Numbered from the stretch's first letter, positions 25,889 through 35,361 are shown. The stretch is DNA of 64,000 nucleotides from JAHCHG01 sp041394845 (GCA_041394845.1 JAWKHL010000002.1:124001-188000), one strand, 5' to 3'. The notes: generated by a model not told the origin, from the letters alone. A program made the numbers and translations.

Positions 25889-26009
25889 AAAGTTTAAAAG
25901 TGAAAAAGTTTAAAAAGTGGATTTGTTTATTCCCGAATAAACAAACACTTTTTCGCCTAATTCGCAACGGTCGGATGCCGAAAAAAACACTTTTTCACTT
26001 TTAAACTTT
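25889..26009. repeat. Nested inverted repeat between the two paralogous genes
   Basis: The 21 bases at 25889-25909 are the exact reverse complement of 25989-26009. Inside, TTTGTTTATT and AATAAACAAA (centred near 25934) form a second 10-bp stem, flanked by AAAAAGTG / CACTTTTT. The whole is AT-rich. It could be a fold-back element or a two-way terminator. Confidence 0.65.
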
Positions 26010-26043
26010 TCACCTGCTGATCAATTACGACTCAAAAACCCTT

Positions 26044-26397
26044 TTATCTGCAACGCCCGCCGAAGACCGGCGGTTTGAATTCGACCACAATGCCTCTTGA
26101 GCCGCAACGTCCGAAATGACGTTTTCGTCTGCGGGGCTCAATGTCTTCCTCGAAATACTCGGCCACCTCCCGGGCGGCCAGACGAATCACCCGCGGGTTT
26201 GCCCCTTCCTCCAGTTCGATGAACAGGTTTGCGACCGAAGGTTCGATCTCCTTCAAACGCGCCAAAATGCGGTTGTATTGCCCGGAGTTGAATTCCGACA
26301 ATTCTTCCTGTTTGCTGCTGACGGCCGAGAATCTCTCGACAAAAGCTATTTGGCGGAGGACTCTGACGAGCCGACCGATTTCTTTTTCTTTTTCCAT
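26044..26397 (-). CDS. Small protein encoded after an ECF sigma gene, paralogue of 25375-25848
   Basis: A 117-aa protein of unknown function starting MEKEKEIGRLVRVLRQ. AGAGGG lies 4 bases before its ATG, so this start is credible although it overlaps the end of the sigma-factor gene by 52 bases. The shared core with the neighbour is IGRLVRVLRQ...QYNRILARLKEIE...YFEEDIE. The C-terminus is Arg/Cys-rich (RRRKRHFGRCGSRG...GGRCR) and unlike the paralogue. The overlap suggests translational coupling with the sigma factor. Confidence 0.72.
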   Translation of the reverse strand: MEKEKEIGRLVRVLRQIAFVERFSAVSSKQEELSEFNSGQYNRILARLKEIEPSVANLFIELEEGANPRVIRLAAREVAEYFEEDIEPRRRKRHFGRCGSRGIVVEFKPPVFGGRCR

Positions 26398-26969
26398 ATT
26401 CCCTCTTTGTTTTGTGTAAATTCAAACTGTTCGCGTAAATGCTCTTTGCCTTTATGGACGCGCCATTTGACGGTCGAAACGGGAACGCCGAGAAAAGCGG
26501 CGATCTGTTTATGCGGCATCTCATCGAAAAAGTGCAACCTCAGGGCAAGCGCATGATCCGGGGGGATCTGCTCCAGCGCCAGAGCCAATTCTCCGGTCTC
26601 ACTCTCATTTTCAAAAGGCAGGGACAAAGCCCCGATCTGTTCGAGCAAGATCTCATCCAATCCCACTCGTTTGAGCCGATAATTTTTTTCTTCCCGCAAA
26701 AAACGCTTCGCCCGGTTGCGCGTGATGGCGTTAAGCCAGGGGGCGAATTTTGACGGCATCTCGATCGAAGGCAGCGCCTTGAAGGCGATCAGAAAAGCGT
26801 CCTGAGCGATGTCTTCGGCGTCTTCCTTGCACCCCGTGATCGTTTGGGCCAGACGCACGACGGCCGCCCGATAACGAAATACCAACTCATCAAACGCGCT
26901 CAGATCACCGATGATCGCCGAAACGACCAGAATTTCATCCGGCGCCTCCAATGCTTCTCTTTTCCCCAT
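26346..26969 (-). CDS. ECF-type RNA polymerase sigma factor
   Basis: A 207-aa sigma-70 family protein with regions 2 and 4 only. Region 2 is seen in DLSAFDELVFRYRAAVVRLAQTITGCKEDAEDIAQDAFLIAFKAL, and region 4 in LRLHFFDEMPHKQIAAFLGVPVSTVKWRVHKGKEHLRE, with the recognition helix VSTVKWRVHKGK. It directs RNA polymerase to a small set of promoters, as yet unknown. No obvious transmembrane anti-sigma factor follows; instead two paralogous small proteins do. The last 20 residues overlap the start of the first of them. Confidence 0.92.
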   Translation of the reverse strand: MGKREALEAPDEILVVSAIIGDLSAFDELVFRYRAAVVRLAQTITGCKEDAEDIAQDAFLIAFKALPSIEMPSKFAPWLNAITRNRAKRFLREEKNYRLKRVGLDEILLEQIGALSLPFENESETGELALALEQIPPDHALALRLHFFDEMPHKQIAAFLGVPVSTVKWRVHKGKEHLREQFEFTQNKEGIWKKKKKSVGSSESSAK

Positions 26970-27242
26970 TCACACTCCGCTTCGCTACTCTCGCAAACAG
27001 CCTTCACTTATATTGAGTCATTTTTGCGGCAAAAAGTTAGTTGATCGGAAAAAAAAATGACCGAAATGAGATTTTTGTCTCACGCTTTCGGTCGGAGGCC
27101 GGGCCGAACCGGGCGCTATATGTTGAACCAGTTTGTGATCCGTGAAAACAATACGAGGAGGGCGTCGTTCGGAGGATCGGATTGATATTTCGGTCAATGC
27201 CGAACGTTTGCGCGAGATCAAGCGGTTTGAAGGGAACTTCGC

Positions 27243-29687
27243 TTATTGATCCGAAGGTTTTTTCCTTAAAATCCTGGCCCCGTAAAGCCCGCCCGCCATA
27301 TTTTCGGGATGAGCCTGAAAACGCACTTCGACCTTTTTCTTGCCGCGCGTTAATTCTTCGGGGATCTGATAAACGACCTCGAAAAAATTATCCGGCTGAT
27401 CGCGATTCAATGTTTGGGTCGCGATCACATTGCCGTCTATGAGAATGTCGAACGTACGGTTTCCGGTTTCGCCGCCCCAGTAGGTGCAGATCAACTCCAA
27501 CGGTCGGTTCGGATCGACTCCGGCGATGAACGAGAACCAGCCTCCGTCGAGCGCGTGGCGGAATTTTCGGTAACGGTATTCGCCGGAGGAAGTGTTTTCG
27601 CCTTTCTGCCCGTGATCAACTTCCGATTGCTGTTCGCCCGGACGGTATTCGTCGATGGTTCGAGCGTCGATTTGCGCCCGTCTTTCCGCTTCCGCCTTGA
27701 TCGCGGCCTCGCGCTTCTTGAACTGCGCCGGGGTCATCACGTCCCAATAGACGTTGTAATAATCGTAAAAAATCCCGTTAAACGGACGCAGCCGAACTTT
27801 GCCCGCCCCCGATAAATTGACCGCGCGGAAAACCAGTTCATTTCGCTTCGTCCGACGCACGAGTGTCGTCAAATCTTTGTTTTCGGTGACGAAAACCGGA
27901 ACATCTTTGGCGGACGGTTGGTGAAAATTGTCCCATTGGTCAACGGCGTAAAATTTGGCCGCCCGCTCCGGCACCGCTCCCAGATCTCCGGCCAAAACCA
28001 GCGGGCCGTAGAGAAACGCCACTTTGTTGGCATCATCCGGCATCGCTTCGGTGCGAACCGCCATCGGGATCGTCGCCGTCAGAAGATCGCCTTTTTTCCA
28101 TTTCCGGTTGATTTCCGCGTAACCTTCCGGAGAAATTACGGCCTCGACCGGCTTGCCGTTGAGCCGGAATTTAATTTCGCCCGTCGCCCAGGCCGGAGAG
28201 CGGATCTTCAGTTTCAGCGCGACCTCATTTTGCGAGGTGAATTTGAATTCGACCCGATCGTCGTTCGGGTACGCGGTGCGCTGTTCTAAAACGAGTCCCT
28301 TTTCCTCCCAGTCGAGGCGCGACGGGATGAATAGATTGACGTAAAGGTCGTCCGCGCCGTGAAAATAGATCGAATCGTTGTATTTGGTATGGTTTTCCAT
28401 CCCCGAACCGACACAGCACCAGAAGGAGTCTTGAGGAGTGCTGTAGGTTTTAAAATGCCCCGGCTTGAGCGACATAAAGTAGGTGAACATGCCGCGTCTC
28501 GGTTCCTGCGAGGCGAGAATCTGGTTGTAAAGCGCCCGTTCGTAAAAATCGAAATAGTCGCGTTTCGGCTCCCATTCGAACAGATGCCGCGTGAGTTTCA
28601 GCATGTTATAGGTGTTGCAGGTTTCGGCGGTCGCCGTTCCGAGTCGCTCCGATAGCCGGTCGGGCGGCCCGAAATGCTCGTTCTCGCTGTTGCCGCCGAT
28701 GACGTATGAGTGATGCTCCACGACCCGTTCCCAGAAAAACTGTGCGATGTTGCGGGCGTTGTCGTCGCCCGACACTTCGTAAACCCGCGCTTCGCCGATG
28801 ATCTTGGGGATTTGCGTGTTGGCGTGCTTGCCCGCCAGATCGTCGCGTTTTTCGAGCAACGGGCGCATTATCGCTTGGTGGTAAAAACGCCGCGCGGTTT
28901 CCAGATATTTTTTATCCCCGGTGAGCGCGTAAATGTCCGCCAAAGTCTCGCTCATCCCGCCGTGTTCGACGCGCAACATCTTTTGCACCTGTTCGTCGGT
29001 CAAACCCCGCGTGAGGTCGTCGATCCAGTCGGCCAATTTCAGCGTCACCTCTTTGGCCGTCGCATTTCCGGCCAAAACCCACGCGTCCTTCAGTCCGGCC
29101 AGGATCTTATGCTCGGTGTACCAGGGCACCCACGCGCCGCCCTTAAAGTTAAAATTTCCGTCCAGATCGACCTTGCCTTTTTTGAAATCTCGCAGGGTTT
29201 CCAGTTCGAGCGGAGGCAAAGCGCCGATATAACCGTCGCCGTAAAGCTTCTGGCATTCGGCCATTTCGCCGATGATGTAATCGATGCGCTCCCGGAACCG
29301 GACATCTCCGGTCGCGGCGTACTGTTGCGACAACGCCGTCAGATAATGCCCGAGCGTGTGGCCGGCGATGCCGCGCGCTTCCCATCCGCCGTAGATTTCC
29401 CCTTTCGGTTCCAAACCAGCATATTTGCGGGTGTTGTGCAGAAGCCGGTCGGCATCGAGGGACAATAAATATTCGGCGTTGCGCTCCATCGCCCGCTTGA
29501 ACGGACTGTCGAGAATTTGCACTTGCCGGAGTTTGAAAGGCTTGACTTTGACGGGATCGGATTTGGTTAAAGAGGGAGTTTCAAAAACACCGAAATCAGG
29601 TGTTAAAGACGGTGTTCCGCTGACGCCAAGCAATAACAAAAGACCCGAAAGAGCGAAAAGTCGGCGTGTTAAATTAAAGAAGTTCAT
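27243..29687 (-). CDS. GH127-type beta-L-arabinofuranosidase
   Basis: An 814-aa secreted glycosidase predicted to remove beta-L-arabinofuranosyl residues from arabinose-rich plant glycans. It has an N-terminal signal peptide (about residues 1-25), the (alpha/alpha)6 barrel segments LLSLDADRLLHNTRKYAGLEP and GGWEARGIAGHTLGHYLTALS, and the zinc/nucleophile region: ETCNTYNMLKL (Cys near 356) and FWCCVGSGMENHTKYND (two Cys near 423-424), matching the Glu and three Cys of the family. Arabinan side chains decorate rhamnogalacturonan I, so it could work with the pectin locus 12 kb away. Confidence 0.9.
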   Translation of the reverse strand: MNFFNLTRRLFALSGLLLLLGVSGTPSLTPDFGVFETPSLTKSDPVKVKPFKLRQVQILDSPFKRAMERNAEYLLSLDADRLLHNTRKYAGLEPKGEIYGGWEARGIAGHTLGHYLTALSQQYAATGDVRFRERIDYIIGEMAECQKLYGDGYIGALPPLELETLRDFKKGKVDLDGNFNFKGGAWVPWYTEHKILAGLKDAWVLAGNATAKEVTLKLADWIDDLTRGLTDEQVQKMLRVEHGGMSETLADIYALTGDKKYLETARRFYHQAIMRPLLEKRDDLAGKHANTQIPKIIGEARVYEVSGDDNARNIAQFFWERVVEHHSYVIGGNSENEHFGPPDRLSERLGTATAETCNTYNMLKLTRHLFEWEPKRDYFDFYERALYNQILASQEPRRGMFTYFMSLKPGHFKTYSTPQDSFWCCVGSGMENHTKYNDSIYFHGADDLYVNLFIPSRLDWEEKGLVLEQRTAYPNDDRVEFKFTSQNEVALKLKIRSPAWATGEIKFRLNGKPVEAVISPEGYAEINRKWKKGDLLTATIPMAVRTEAMPDDANKVAFLYGPLVLAGDLGAVPERAAKFYAVDQWDNFHQPSAKDVPVFVTENKDLTTLVRRTKRNELVFRAVNLSGAGKVRLRPFNGIFYDYYNVYWDVMTPAQFKKREAAIKAEAERRAQIDARTIDEYRPGEQQSEVDHGQKGENTSSGEYRYRKFRHALDGGWFSFIAGVDPNRPLELICTYWGGETGNRTFDILIDGNVIATQTLNRDQPDNFFEVVYQIPEELTRGKKKVEVRFQAHPENMAGGLYGARILRKKPSDQ

Positions 29688-29886
29688 AAAGCCAAGTCGT
29701 TAATAGCATTGACAAATCATATTAGACAGAACCTTTTTCCGAGTCATGTTGATATTTCAGACCCAGCCGATGAAATCGGCGGCATATTTGTAGCCCACAG
29801 CCGAAAGTTGTGGGATTTAGGGAACCCGGATCTTTTAAACATAAAAACTTCGGGCAATTTTGTTTTCTATTTTAGATTGTCACTTA

Positions 29887-29894
29887 AAATATTA
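29887..29894. repeat. Target-site duplication, left (AAATATTA)
   Basis: Identical to 30163-30170; both copies abut the terminal inverted repeats of the element at 29895-30162. Confidence 0.85.
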
Positions 29895-30162
29895 GGTAGT
29901 GATCAAAAGTAATGCTGAGTAAAATCTAATTGCTCCAACGGAGCATCTGAAAATAACCCGGCGATTGATCGCCGGGGTTATGCAACCGATGTCGTCAAGT
30001 CCTGAAGGGACAGTCTCGAATTTGCCAAATTCATATTTATCTTTCGTCCTTTCAGGACTATGGATCTGAGAGAGAACCTGTACCCGGCGATCAATCGCCG
30101 GGCTATTACGACAAGAGTCCCTGCGGGACATTCATTTGTCAGCATTACTTTTGATCACTACC
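29895..30162. mobile_element. MITE with 24-bp terminal inverted repeats and 8-bp target duplication
   Basis: The 24 bases at 29895-29918 are the exact reverse complement of 30139-30162. AAATATTA flanks both ends (29887-29894 and 30163-30170), an 8-bp target-site duplication. Inside, two 20-base palindromes (29957-29976, 30083-30102; GGCGA/TCGCC arms) are reverse complements of each other, and further near-complementary segments (around 29998-30012 and 30047-30060) make most of the element fold back. No coding capacity. It needs a transposase in trans. The 549-bp interval 29688-30236 holds nothing else. Confidence 0.88.
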
Positions 30163-30170
30163 AAATATTA
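30163..30170. repeat. Target-site duplication, right (AAATATTA)
   Basis: Identical to 29887-29894. Confidence 0.85.
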
Positions 30171-30236
30171 AACCCCGCGACCGACAGAATCCGGCTTAAC
30201 GCCCCGGCTTTTTAGCCGAATTTGGCGGCTTTCGGG

Positions 30237-30956
30237 TCAGTCGGTTGATCGCTGAATCTTCTCGAATACGAAAATCGCATAACCTCTGGTTAATGTTCGC
30301 AGAAAAGTTTTCAGGGCGATTGCCGGTATTTTAAGCATATTGAAATTTACCGCGCTTTCAACCACGGAGATCCTTTCTTTGAGAAAATAGCCGCCTTTGA
30401 GAAAAATCTTTTCGGGTTCATTCGCGGCAAACTTGAAGGATGTGCCGATGTCGTTGATCTTTTCGTGCAATGTCTTGCCGTATTTCTCGATGAACTTCCG
30501 GCTCATCAGATCGCAGATCAGTTTATGTCGGGGAAAAAGACGGTGCAATGTTTGAAGCAATGTTCCGATCTCCTCCTCTTCCAGATAGCCGAAAACGCCT
30601 TCGATGACGATCGTAACGGGACCGCGGTTTGAGAAAGGCGAAAGCTTTTCTTCCAGCGAGCCGGTCGAGAAATCTATCGGGATCCGGTGCAACTCGTTTT
30701 CGCAATCCGCCGCCGGCAATCGCTCGTTTTTGTAATCGATCACCTGCGGTTCATCGAGTTCGATCCAGATTCCGCCGCCCAGCCGATAAGCGCGGCTGTC
30801 GAAACCGGCGCCTATCAGAACCGTGGTCAGGTCGGGATCATCCTGAAGTTCCCGACGAAGAAGATCGTCAATGAGCCGGTGCCGGGCGATGGTCGAAGCG
30901 TTGGGACTGGTTTCGTCGCGAAAGGCTTCGAGAATCCGCAACCCTTCTTCGTTCAT
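30237..30956 (-). pseudogene. 5'-truncated LCM/TcmP-type SAM methyltransferase
   Basis: A methyltransferase of the leucine carboxyl methyltransferase (LCM)/TcmP family. Motifs include TTVLIGAGFDSRAYRL, WIELDEPQVIDYKNERL and VTIVIEGVFGYLEEEEI. The reading frame is open to the N-terminus at FMNEEGLRIL, but family members begin about 50 residues earlier with a segment on substrate binding (RPDALF-type) that is absent here. The frame stops matching right at the boundary with the alpha/beta hydrolase remnant at 30960, so a deletion removed the 5' ends of both genes. The 239-aa product, if made, lacks that N-terminal part and its start (ATG 30956) has no clear ribosome-binding site. Confidence 0.7.
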
Positions 30957-30960
30957 AAAA

Positions 30961-31434
30961 TTCCCGGCGGTCGCGCCGGAGAGGATCGAAAAAGCCGTTT
31001 TGATGAATCCGGTCGGCTTGTCTTACATCAGCCTTCTGCCGCAAAAGCTGTTTTACACGCTTTTGCCGGTTTTTTTTCCGACCCGCCGCAACGTCGAGAC
31101 CTTTATGAACCGGATGGTTTTCACGCCGGAAGAAAAACCCGAGGGCGAATTATGGAGGCAACTGGCCGATTACATCGAGATCTCGGTCAAAGACTTTGAG
31201 TTCGGCGGCGATTATCCGACCAAACTGGCGGACGCCGAGATCGTCAGACTGAAGGCCGAGACGCATCTCATCGTCGGCGAAAACGACGCCCTCATTCCGC
31301 AACATAAAACGGTAAAACGCGCCCGGAAATTGTTGCCGAATCTGAAAAGCGTCGATGTTTTGCCGAACATCGGCCACGGAATCGAACTTTCTTCTTCTGC
31401 GATCGAGAAACTGAAAGCCGTTTTGGAAACCTGA
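30961..31434 (+). pseudogene. 5'-truncated alpha/beta hydrolase
   Basis: Only the C-terminal half of an alpha/beta hydrolase fold protein is present. It begins abruptly at PAVAPERIEKAVLMNPVGLSYISLLPQ, where the nucleophile-elbow half (GxSxG) should have come before. HLIVGENDALIPQHKT holds the acid residue and LPNIGHGIELSSS the catalytic His, so the remaining half is well conserved. The frame runs leftward past the junction into antisense of the methyltransferase but that part resembles nothing. It is divergent from the truncated methyltransferase, and both miss their 5' ends. Confidence 0.7.
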
Positions 31435-31508
31435 ACCGAATTCGGAAAATCTCCTGACAAACCGCAAATCGGGTTGCGGAATTCTCGATCTTATGCTTTC
31501 TTTACCTT

Positions 31509-34500
31509 GTGAAAAAGCGAGGCTTTGGCGTTATCATTTCAAAGTTACGATCACTTTTTAATTGCGGTTTAAGATTGGGCGCCGTCTTATTATTGCTCTT
31601 TGTCGGCGGCCGTGCCGAGCGGCTTCCGGTGCGCGCCTACACATCCGCCGACGGACTCGGAAGCACGGCGATCAATCAGCTTTTGTTCGATTCGCGGGGT
31701 TTTTTGTGGTTTGCAACCCGCGACGGTCTTTGGCGTTTTGACGGTTACCGGTTTACCCAATATAAGCTCGGTCAGAGCGAGGGTTCTTCGAGCATTTATC
31801 AAATTATCGAACGCCGCAACGGAGACTATTGGGCCGTAGAGCAGAGCGGCACCCTCTACCGGTTTAACTCTCAAACCGTCGCTACCGAATCAAAAAACGA
31901 TTTTTCTTTGACGCTCAACGCCGACAAATTGAGCGAAAAATTCCCCGGCAAGATCTTCGAAGACAGCCGGGGCCAATTGTGGCTGAGCGGAAAGACCGGG
32001 GTGAAAAAAATTACCGAAAATGAAAACGGTTTGATGATCGAGCCGTTTCCGATCGAACTGCCCGACGGCGAGAATGATCTTGCCGTTACCGATTTCATTG
32101 AAGCTCAGGACAAGACTTTCTGGTTGGCGACGAACCGGGGATTGGTTCGAATTACGTCCGAGGGCCGAGTTCTTTCTCTTTACACGACGCCCCAACTGGC
32201 GCCGATCGAAACCTACCTTTCCTTTCTTTTTGCCGACCGCGAGGGGCGGATCTGGGTCAAATCGCGCGACCATCTGTTTGTTTTGAAACCGGAATCGCCC
32301 GAAAATTTATCGAACCCGAAGGTTCGTCCGCTGGAGGCGAATAAAAAAACCGAAAATGCTCAACTCCCCGAAAGGGAGGGAGAAATAGTCAGATTCGGTT
32401 CAGCCGACGGAATGCGCGCAAAAGTGATCCCGACCATTCACCAAACCAGAGACGGCCGGATCTGGATGGCCGGCGATAACGGCCTGACCGTTTATGACGG
32501 GAGGGAGTTCAAGAATTTCGGCGCGGAGACCGGGATCAGCGAATATTTGACCGATCTGACCGAGGACGGCGACGGAAACCTCTGGCTGGCCAGTCTGAGC
32601 GGCGTTTTCAAACTGGTTACGGGCGGTTTTACGACCTACACGGTGGCCGACGGTCTCGGCCGTTCGGACATCGAAGCGATCTATCAGAACAAGGCCGGCG
32701 AGATTTACGTGGCCAACGGCGATTGGGTGGTCAGCCGCTTTGACGGAAAGGGTTTTGTTTCGATCAAACCCGATCTGGGCGAAGATCTCGGCGCGCCGCC
32801 CTGGACTTCGAACGTCTCGTTTCTGGATTCGCACGATTCGTGGTGGTTTTTGACGAAAAATTATCTCTTCAGGTTTGATAACGTCAAAAAGATCGAGGAC
32901 CTTCCGAAGATGAAGCCGGCCGCCGTTTTTGAAAGTAACGATGATTTCAAAAACGGCGGATTTTATCGATTGTTCGAAGATTCGCGCGGCGACGTCTGGA
33001 CCAGCATCCGTTCGGGCGATGCCGAAAAAATGGGTCTCGGTTTGTGGCGGCGCGGCGAGAACAAATTTTATTTTTTCGGCGAAAAAGAGGACTTCCCATC
33101 CCGGCGTTCGCCCTCGGCTTTTTGCGAAGATTCGGCGGGAAATCTCTGGATCGGTTTTTATCACGGCGGTCTGGTTCGCTGGAGAGACGGGAAATTTACG
33201 CTTTTTTCGGGGGACGACGGTTTGCAAAAGGGTTTTGTCACTTCGCTTTTTCAGGATCATTCGGGAAGGCTCTGGATAGGAACGGGAGAGGACGGTTTGA
33301 GCGTCGTCGAAGATGTGTCGGCGGTAAAACCGGTTTTCAAGAGAATCGAGGGCATTTCCAGCGATAACGTCCGCGCCATAACGGAAGATGAACTCGGAAG
33401 GATCTACGTCGGAACGGTCCGCGGCCTTGACCGGATTTCCCCGGAGCGGAATCAGATTCTCCACTTTTCGAGCGCCGACGGTTTGGCGGCGGATTTCATC
33501 ACGACGGCGTTTCGCGACCGGAGCGGGGCCCTTTGGTTCGGGACCCGCAACGGAATTTCAAAATTCACTCCTCAACCGGACCTGCCGATGCGCGAACCTC
33601 CGATCCTGATCTCCGGGATCCGCGTCGCGGGCGAAAAACAGCCGGTTTCCGAATTCGGCGCCGGGGAGGTCGGGACGATCGATCTGAAATATTCGCAAAA
33701 CAATCTGGAGATCGATTTCCTAAGCCTCGGTTTTGCGTCCGCCGATCGGGTGCTTTATCAATATCGCCTCGAAGGGGCCGATGAAAATTGGAGCAAACCG
33801 ACCCGTCAGCGAACCGTCAATTACTCCAATCTGGCGGCCGGAGAATACCGTTTTTTGGTTCGGGCGATAAATTCACAGGGGTTGATCAGTCAAAAACCGG
33901 CCGTCATCGCCTTTAAGATCTCGCCGCCGATCTGGCAAACCAGGTGGTTTTTTCTGCTGGCGGTTTTATCGGTCGGTTTGGCGTCCTACTATCTGATCTC
34001 TCTCAGATTCCGCCGTCGTCTGGAACTGGAAAAAGTGCGAACCCGGATCGCCACCGATCTGCACGATGACATCGGAGCCAGTCTTTCGCGGATTTCGATG
34101 CTTTCGGAGATCGTCAAACGGCAAGACGCCGGGCCGGATTCGGCCGAGCGCCTGACGCAGATCGCCGGCGACGCCCGCAATCTGGTCGATTCGATGAGCG
34201 ACATCGTCTGGGCGATCGATCCGCGCCGGGATTCGATCGAAAATGTGGTTGACCGGATTTGCTCGTTTGCCGTTGACACGCTCGGAACGAAGGGCGTTCA
34301 TTGGACGGTCGATGTGCCGCCCGATTTGAGCCGTCTGCATCTGACGGCCGAACAGAAACGCAATCTCTACCTGATCTTCAAAGAAGCGGTAAATAATTCG
34401 GCGCGCCATTCCGAGTGCCGGAACGCTTCGCTCAAGATCAAACTCAGGGGTTCGAGACTGTTGGCCGAAATCGCCGATGACGGGCGCGGTTTTTCCCGAA

Positions 34501-34679
34501 ACGGAGCGTCCGGAAACCGGCTTGGCGGAAGAGGGCTCGGAAATCTGAGGGCGAGGGCGGCGGAGATTGGCGGCGAGATCAAAATTGAATCGAAGGAAAA
34601 CGGGGGAACAAAAATAATTTTGACGATTCCTCTGAAAACTTCCCGCATAAATATGCGGTTCAAATTATTCGGCAAATGA
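31509..34679 (+). CDS. Two-component sensor histidine kinase with beta-propeller sensor domain
   Basis: A 1056-aa inner-membrane sensor. The GTG at 31509 gives an N-terminal signal/membrane segment (residues 20-35), then a large periplasmic region of Reg_prop-type repeats (GRLWIGTGEDGL, GLWRFDGYRF, GNLWIGFYHGG) that form propellers, then a Y_Y_Y domain (about 731-807). One membrane helix follows (about 810-832). The kinase part has a HisKA_3 dimerisation domain with phospho-accepting His near 852 in TDLHDDIGASLS, and an HATPase_c domain (FKEAVNNSARHS, ADDGRGFS). This is the LiaS/NarX class of kinase. The response-regulator gene lies 31 bp downstream. The signal is not known. Confidence 0.92.
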   Translation: MKKRGFGVIISKLRSLFNCGLRLGAVLLLLFVGGRAERLPVRAYTSADGLGSTAINQLLFDSRGFLWFATRDGLWRFDGYRFTQYKLGQSEGSSSIYQIIERRNGDYWAVEQSGTLYRFNSQTVATESKNDFSLTLNADKLSEKFPGKIFEDSRGQLWLSGKTGVKKITENENGLMIEPFPIELPDGENDLAVTDFIEAQDKTFWLATNRGLVRITSEGRVLSLYTTPQLAPIETYLSFLFADREGRIWVKSRDHLFVLKPESPENLSNPKVRPLEANKKTENAQLPEREGEIVRFGSADGMRAKVIPTIHQTRDGRIWMAGDNGLTVYDGREFKNFGAETGISEYLTDLTEDGDGNLWLASLSGVFKLVTGGFTTYTVADGLGRSDIEAIYQNKAGEIYVANGDWVVSRFDGKGFVSIKPDLGEDLGAPPWTSNVSFLDSHDSWWFLTKNYLFRFDNVKKIEDLPKMKPAAVFESNDDFKNGGFYRLFEDSRGDVWTSIRSGDAEKMGLGLWRRGENKFYFFGEKEDFPSRRSPSAFCEDSAGNLWIGFYHGGLVRWRDGKFTLFSGDDGLQKGFVTSLFQDHSGRLWIGTGEDGLSVVEDVSAVKPVFKRIEGISSDNVRAITEDELGRIYVGTVRGLDRISPERNQILHFSSADGLAADFITTAFRDRSGALWFGTRNGISKFTPQPDLPMREPPILISGIRVAGEKQPVSEFGAGEVGTIDLKYSQNNLEIDFLSLGFASADRVLYQYRLEGADENWSKPTRQRTVNYSNLAAGEYRFLVRAINSQGLISQKPAVIAFKISPPIWQTRWFFLLAVLSVGLASYYLISLRFRRRLELEKVRTRIATDLHDDIGASLSRISMLSEIVKRQDAGPDSAERLTQIAGDARNLVDSMSDIVWAIDPRRDSIENVVDRICSFAVDTLGTKGVHWTVDVPPDLSRLHLTAEQKRNLYLIFKEAVNNSARHSECRNASLKIKLRGSRLLAEIADDGRGFSRNGASGNRLGGRGLGNLRARAAEIGGEIKIESKENGGTKIILTIPLKTSRINMRFKLFGK

Positions 34680-34710
34680 ATTAAGATTTTCGACGAAAAG
34701 GTTTCCCTGA

Positions 34711-35361
34711 ATGCAATCTGAAAGATCCATCCGAACCGCGATCATCGAAGACGATTCGATAACCCGCGAATGTCTCAATCTGCTGATCGGCGGAACGCCC
34801 GGTTACGCCTGCGTCGGTTCTTTCGTTTCGGTCGAAGAGGCCCTTAAATCGGGGTTTTCCGAAACGCCCGATGTTTTGCTTCTGGACATCCATCTGCCCG
34901 GAATGCTCGGTTCGGAGGCGGTCAGGGTTTTTACCCGAAAATTCCCGGATCTGCAGATCCTGATGCTGACGGTTTACGCCGAACAGGACAAGATCTTCGA
35001 ATCGATCTGCAACGGAGCGTGCGGTTATCTGCTCAAAAAAACCCCGCCCGCCCGCCTGCTTGAATCGATCAAAGAGGCGTTTGAAGGCGGCGCTCCGATG
35101 ACGCCGGAGATCGCCCGCAAGGTCCTCCGGCTTTTTCAAAAAACCGCCCGGCCCGAGGAACTGGACGAGAAACTGACGCCCCATGAATTGAGGCTTCTAG
35201 CCCTACTGGCCAAAGGCACCAGTTACCGCGATGCGGCTTCCGAGTTCAACGTTTCGATCAACACCATCCGCTATCACATCCGCAATATTTACGACAAACT
35301 CCACGTCCATTCGAAGAGCGAGGCCGTCGGCAAAGCCCTCCGGTTGCGTTTGATCTCATAA
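34711..35361 (+). CDS. LuxR/NarL-type response regulator
   Basis: A 216-aa two-component regulator and likely partner of the kinase just upstream. Receiver domain at the N-terminus: acidic pair EDD near residue 14, phospho-acceptor Asp in VLLLDIHLPGM near 58, Lys in YLLKKTPPA. The C-terminal helix-turn-helix has LTPHELRLLALLAKGTSYRDAASEFNVSINTIRYHIRNIYDKLHVHSKSEAV, split between residues 150 and 205. It would bind DNA as a dimer after phosphorylation. The secreted protein genes downstream (35541 and 37407) are plausible targets. Confidence 0.92.
   Translation: MQSERSIRTAIIEDDSITRECLNLLIGGTPGYACVGSFVSVEEALKSGFSETPDVLLLDIHLPGMLGSEAVRVFTRKFPDLQILMLTVYAEQDKIFESICNGACGYLLKKTPPARLLESIKEAFEGGAPMTPEIARKVLRLFQKTARPEELDEKLTPHELRLLALLAKGTSYRDAASEFNVSINTIRYHIRNIYDKLHVHSKSEAVGKALRLRLIS

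Noticed and set aside
30871..30960. Alpha/beta hydrolase start at ATG 30871
   Set aside because: This part is antisense to the methyltransferase and resembles nothing; the true 5' half of the hydrolase is missing.
32400..33464. Long minus-strand frame opposite the sensor kinase
   Set aside because: It is the antisense shadow of the propeller repeats in the kinase gene; composition is biased and no motif is present.
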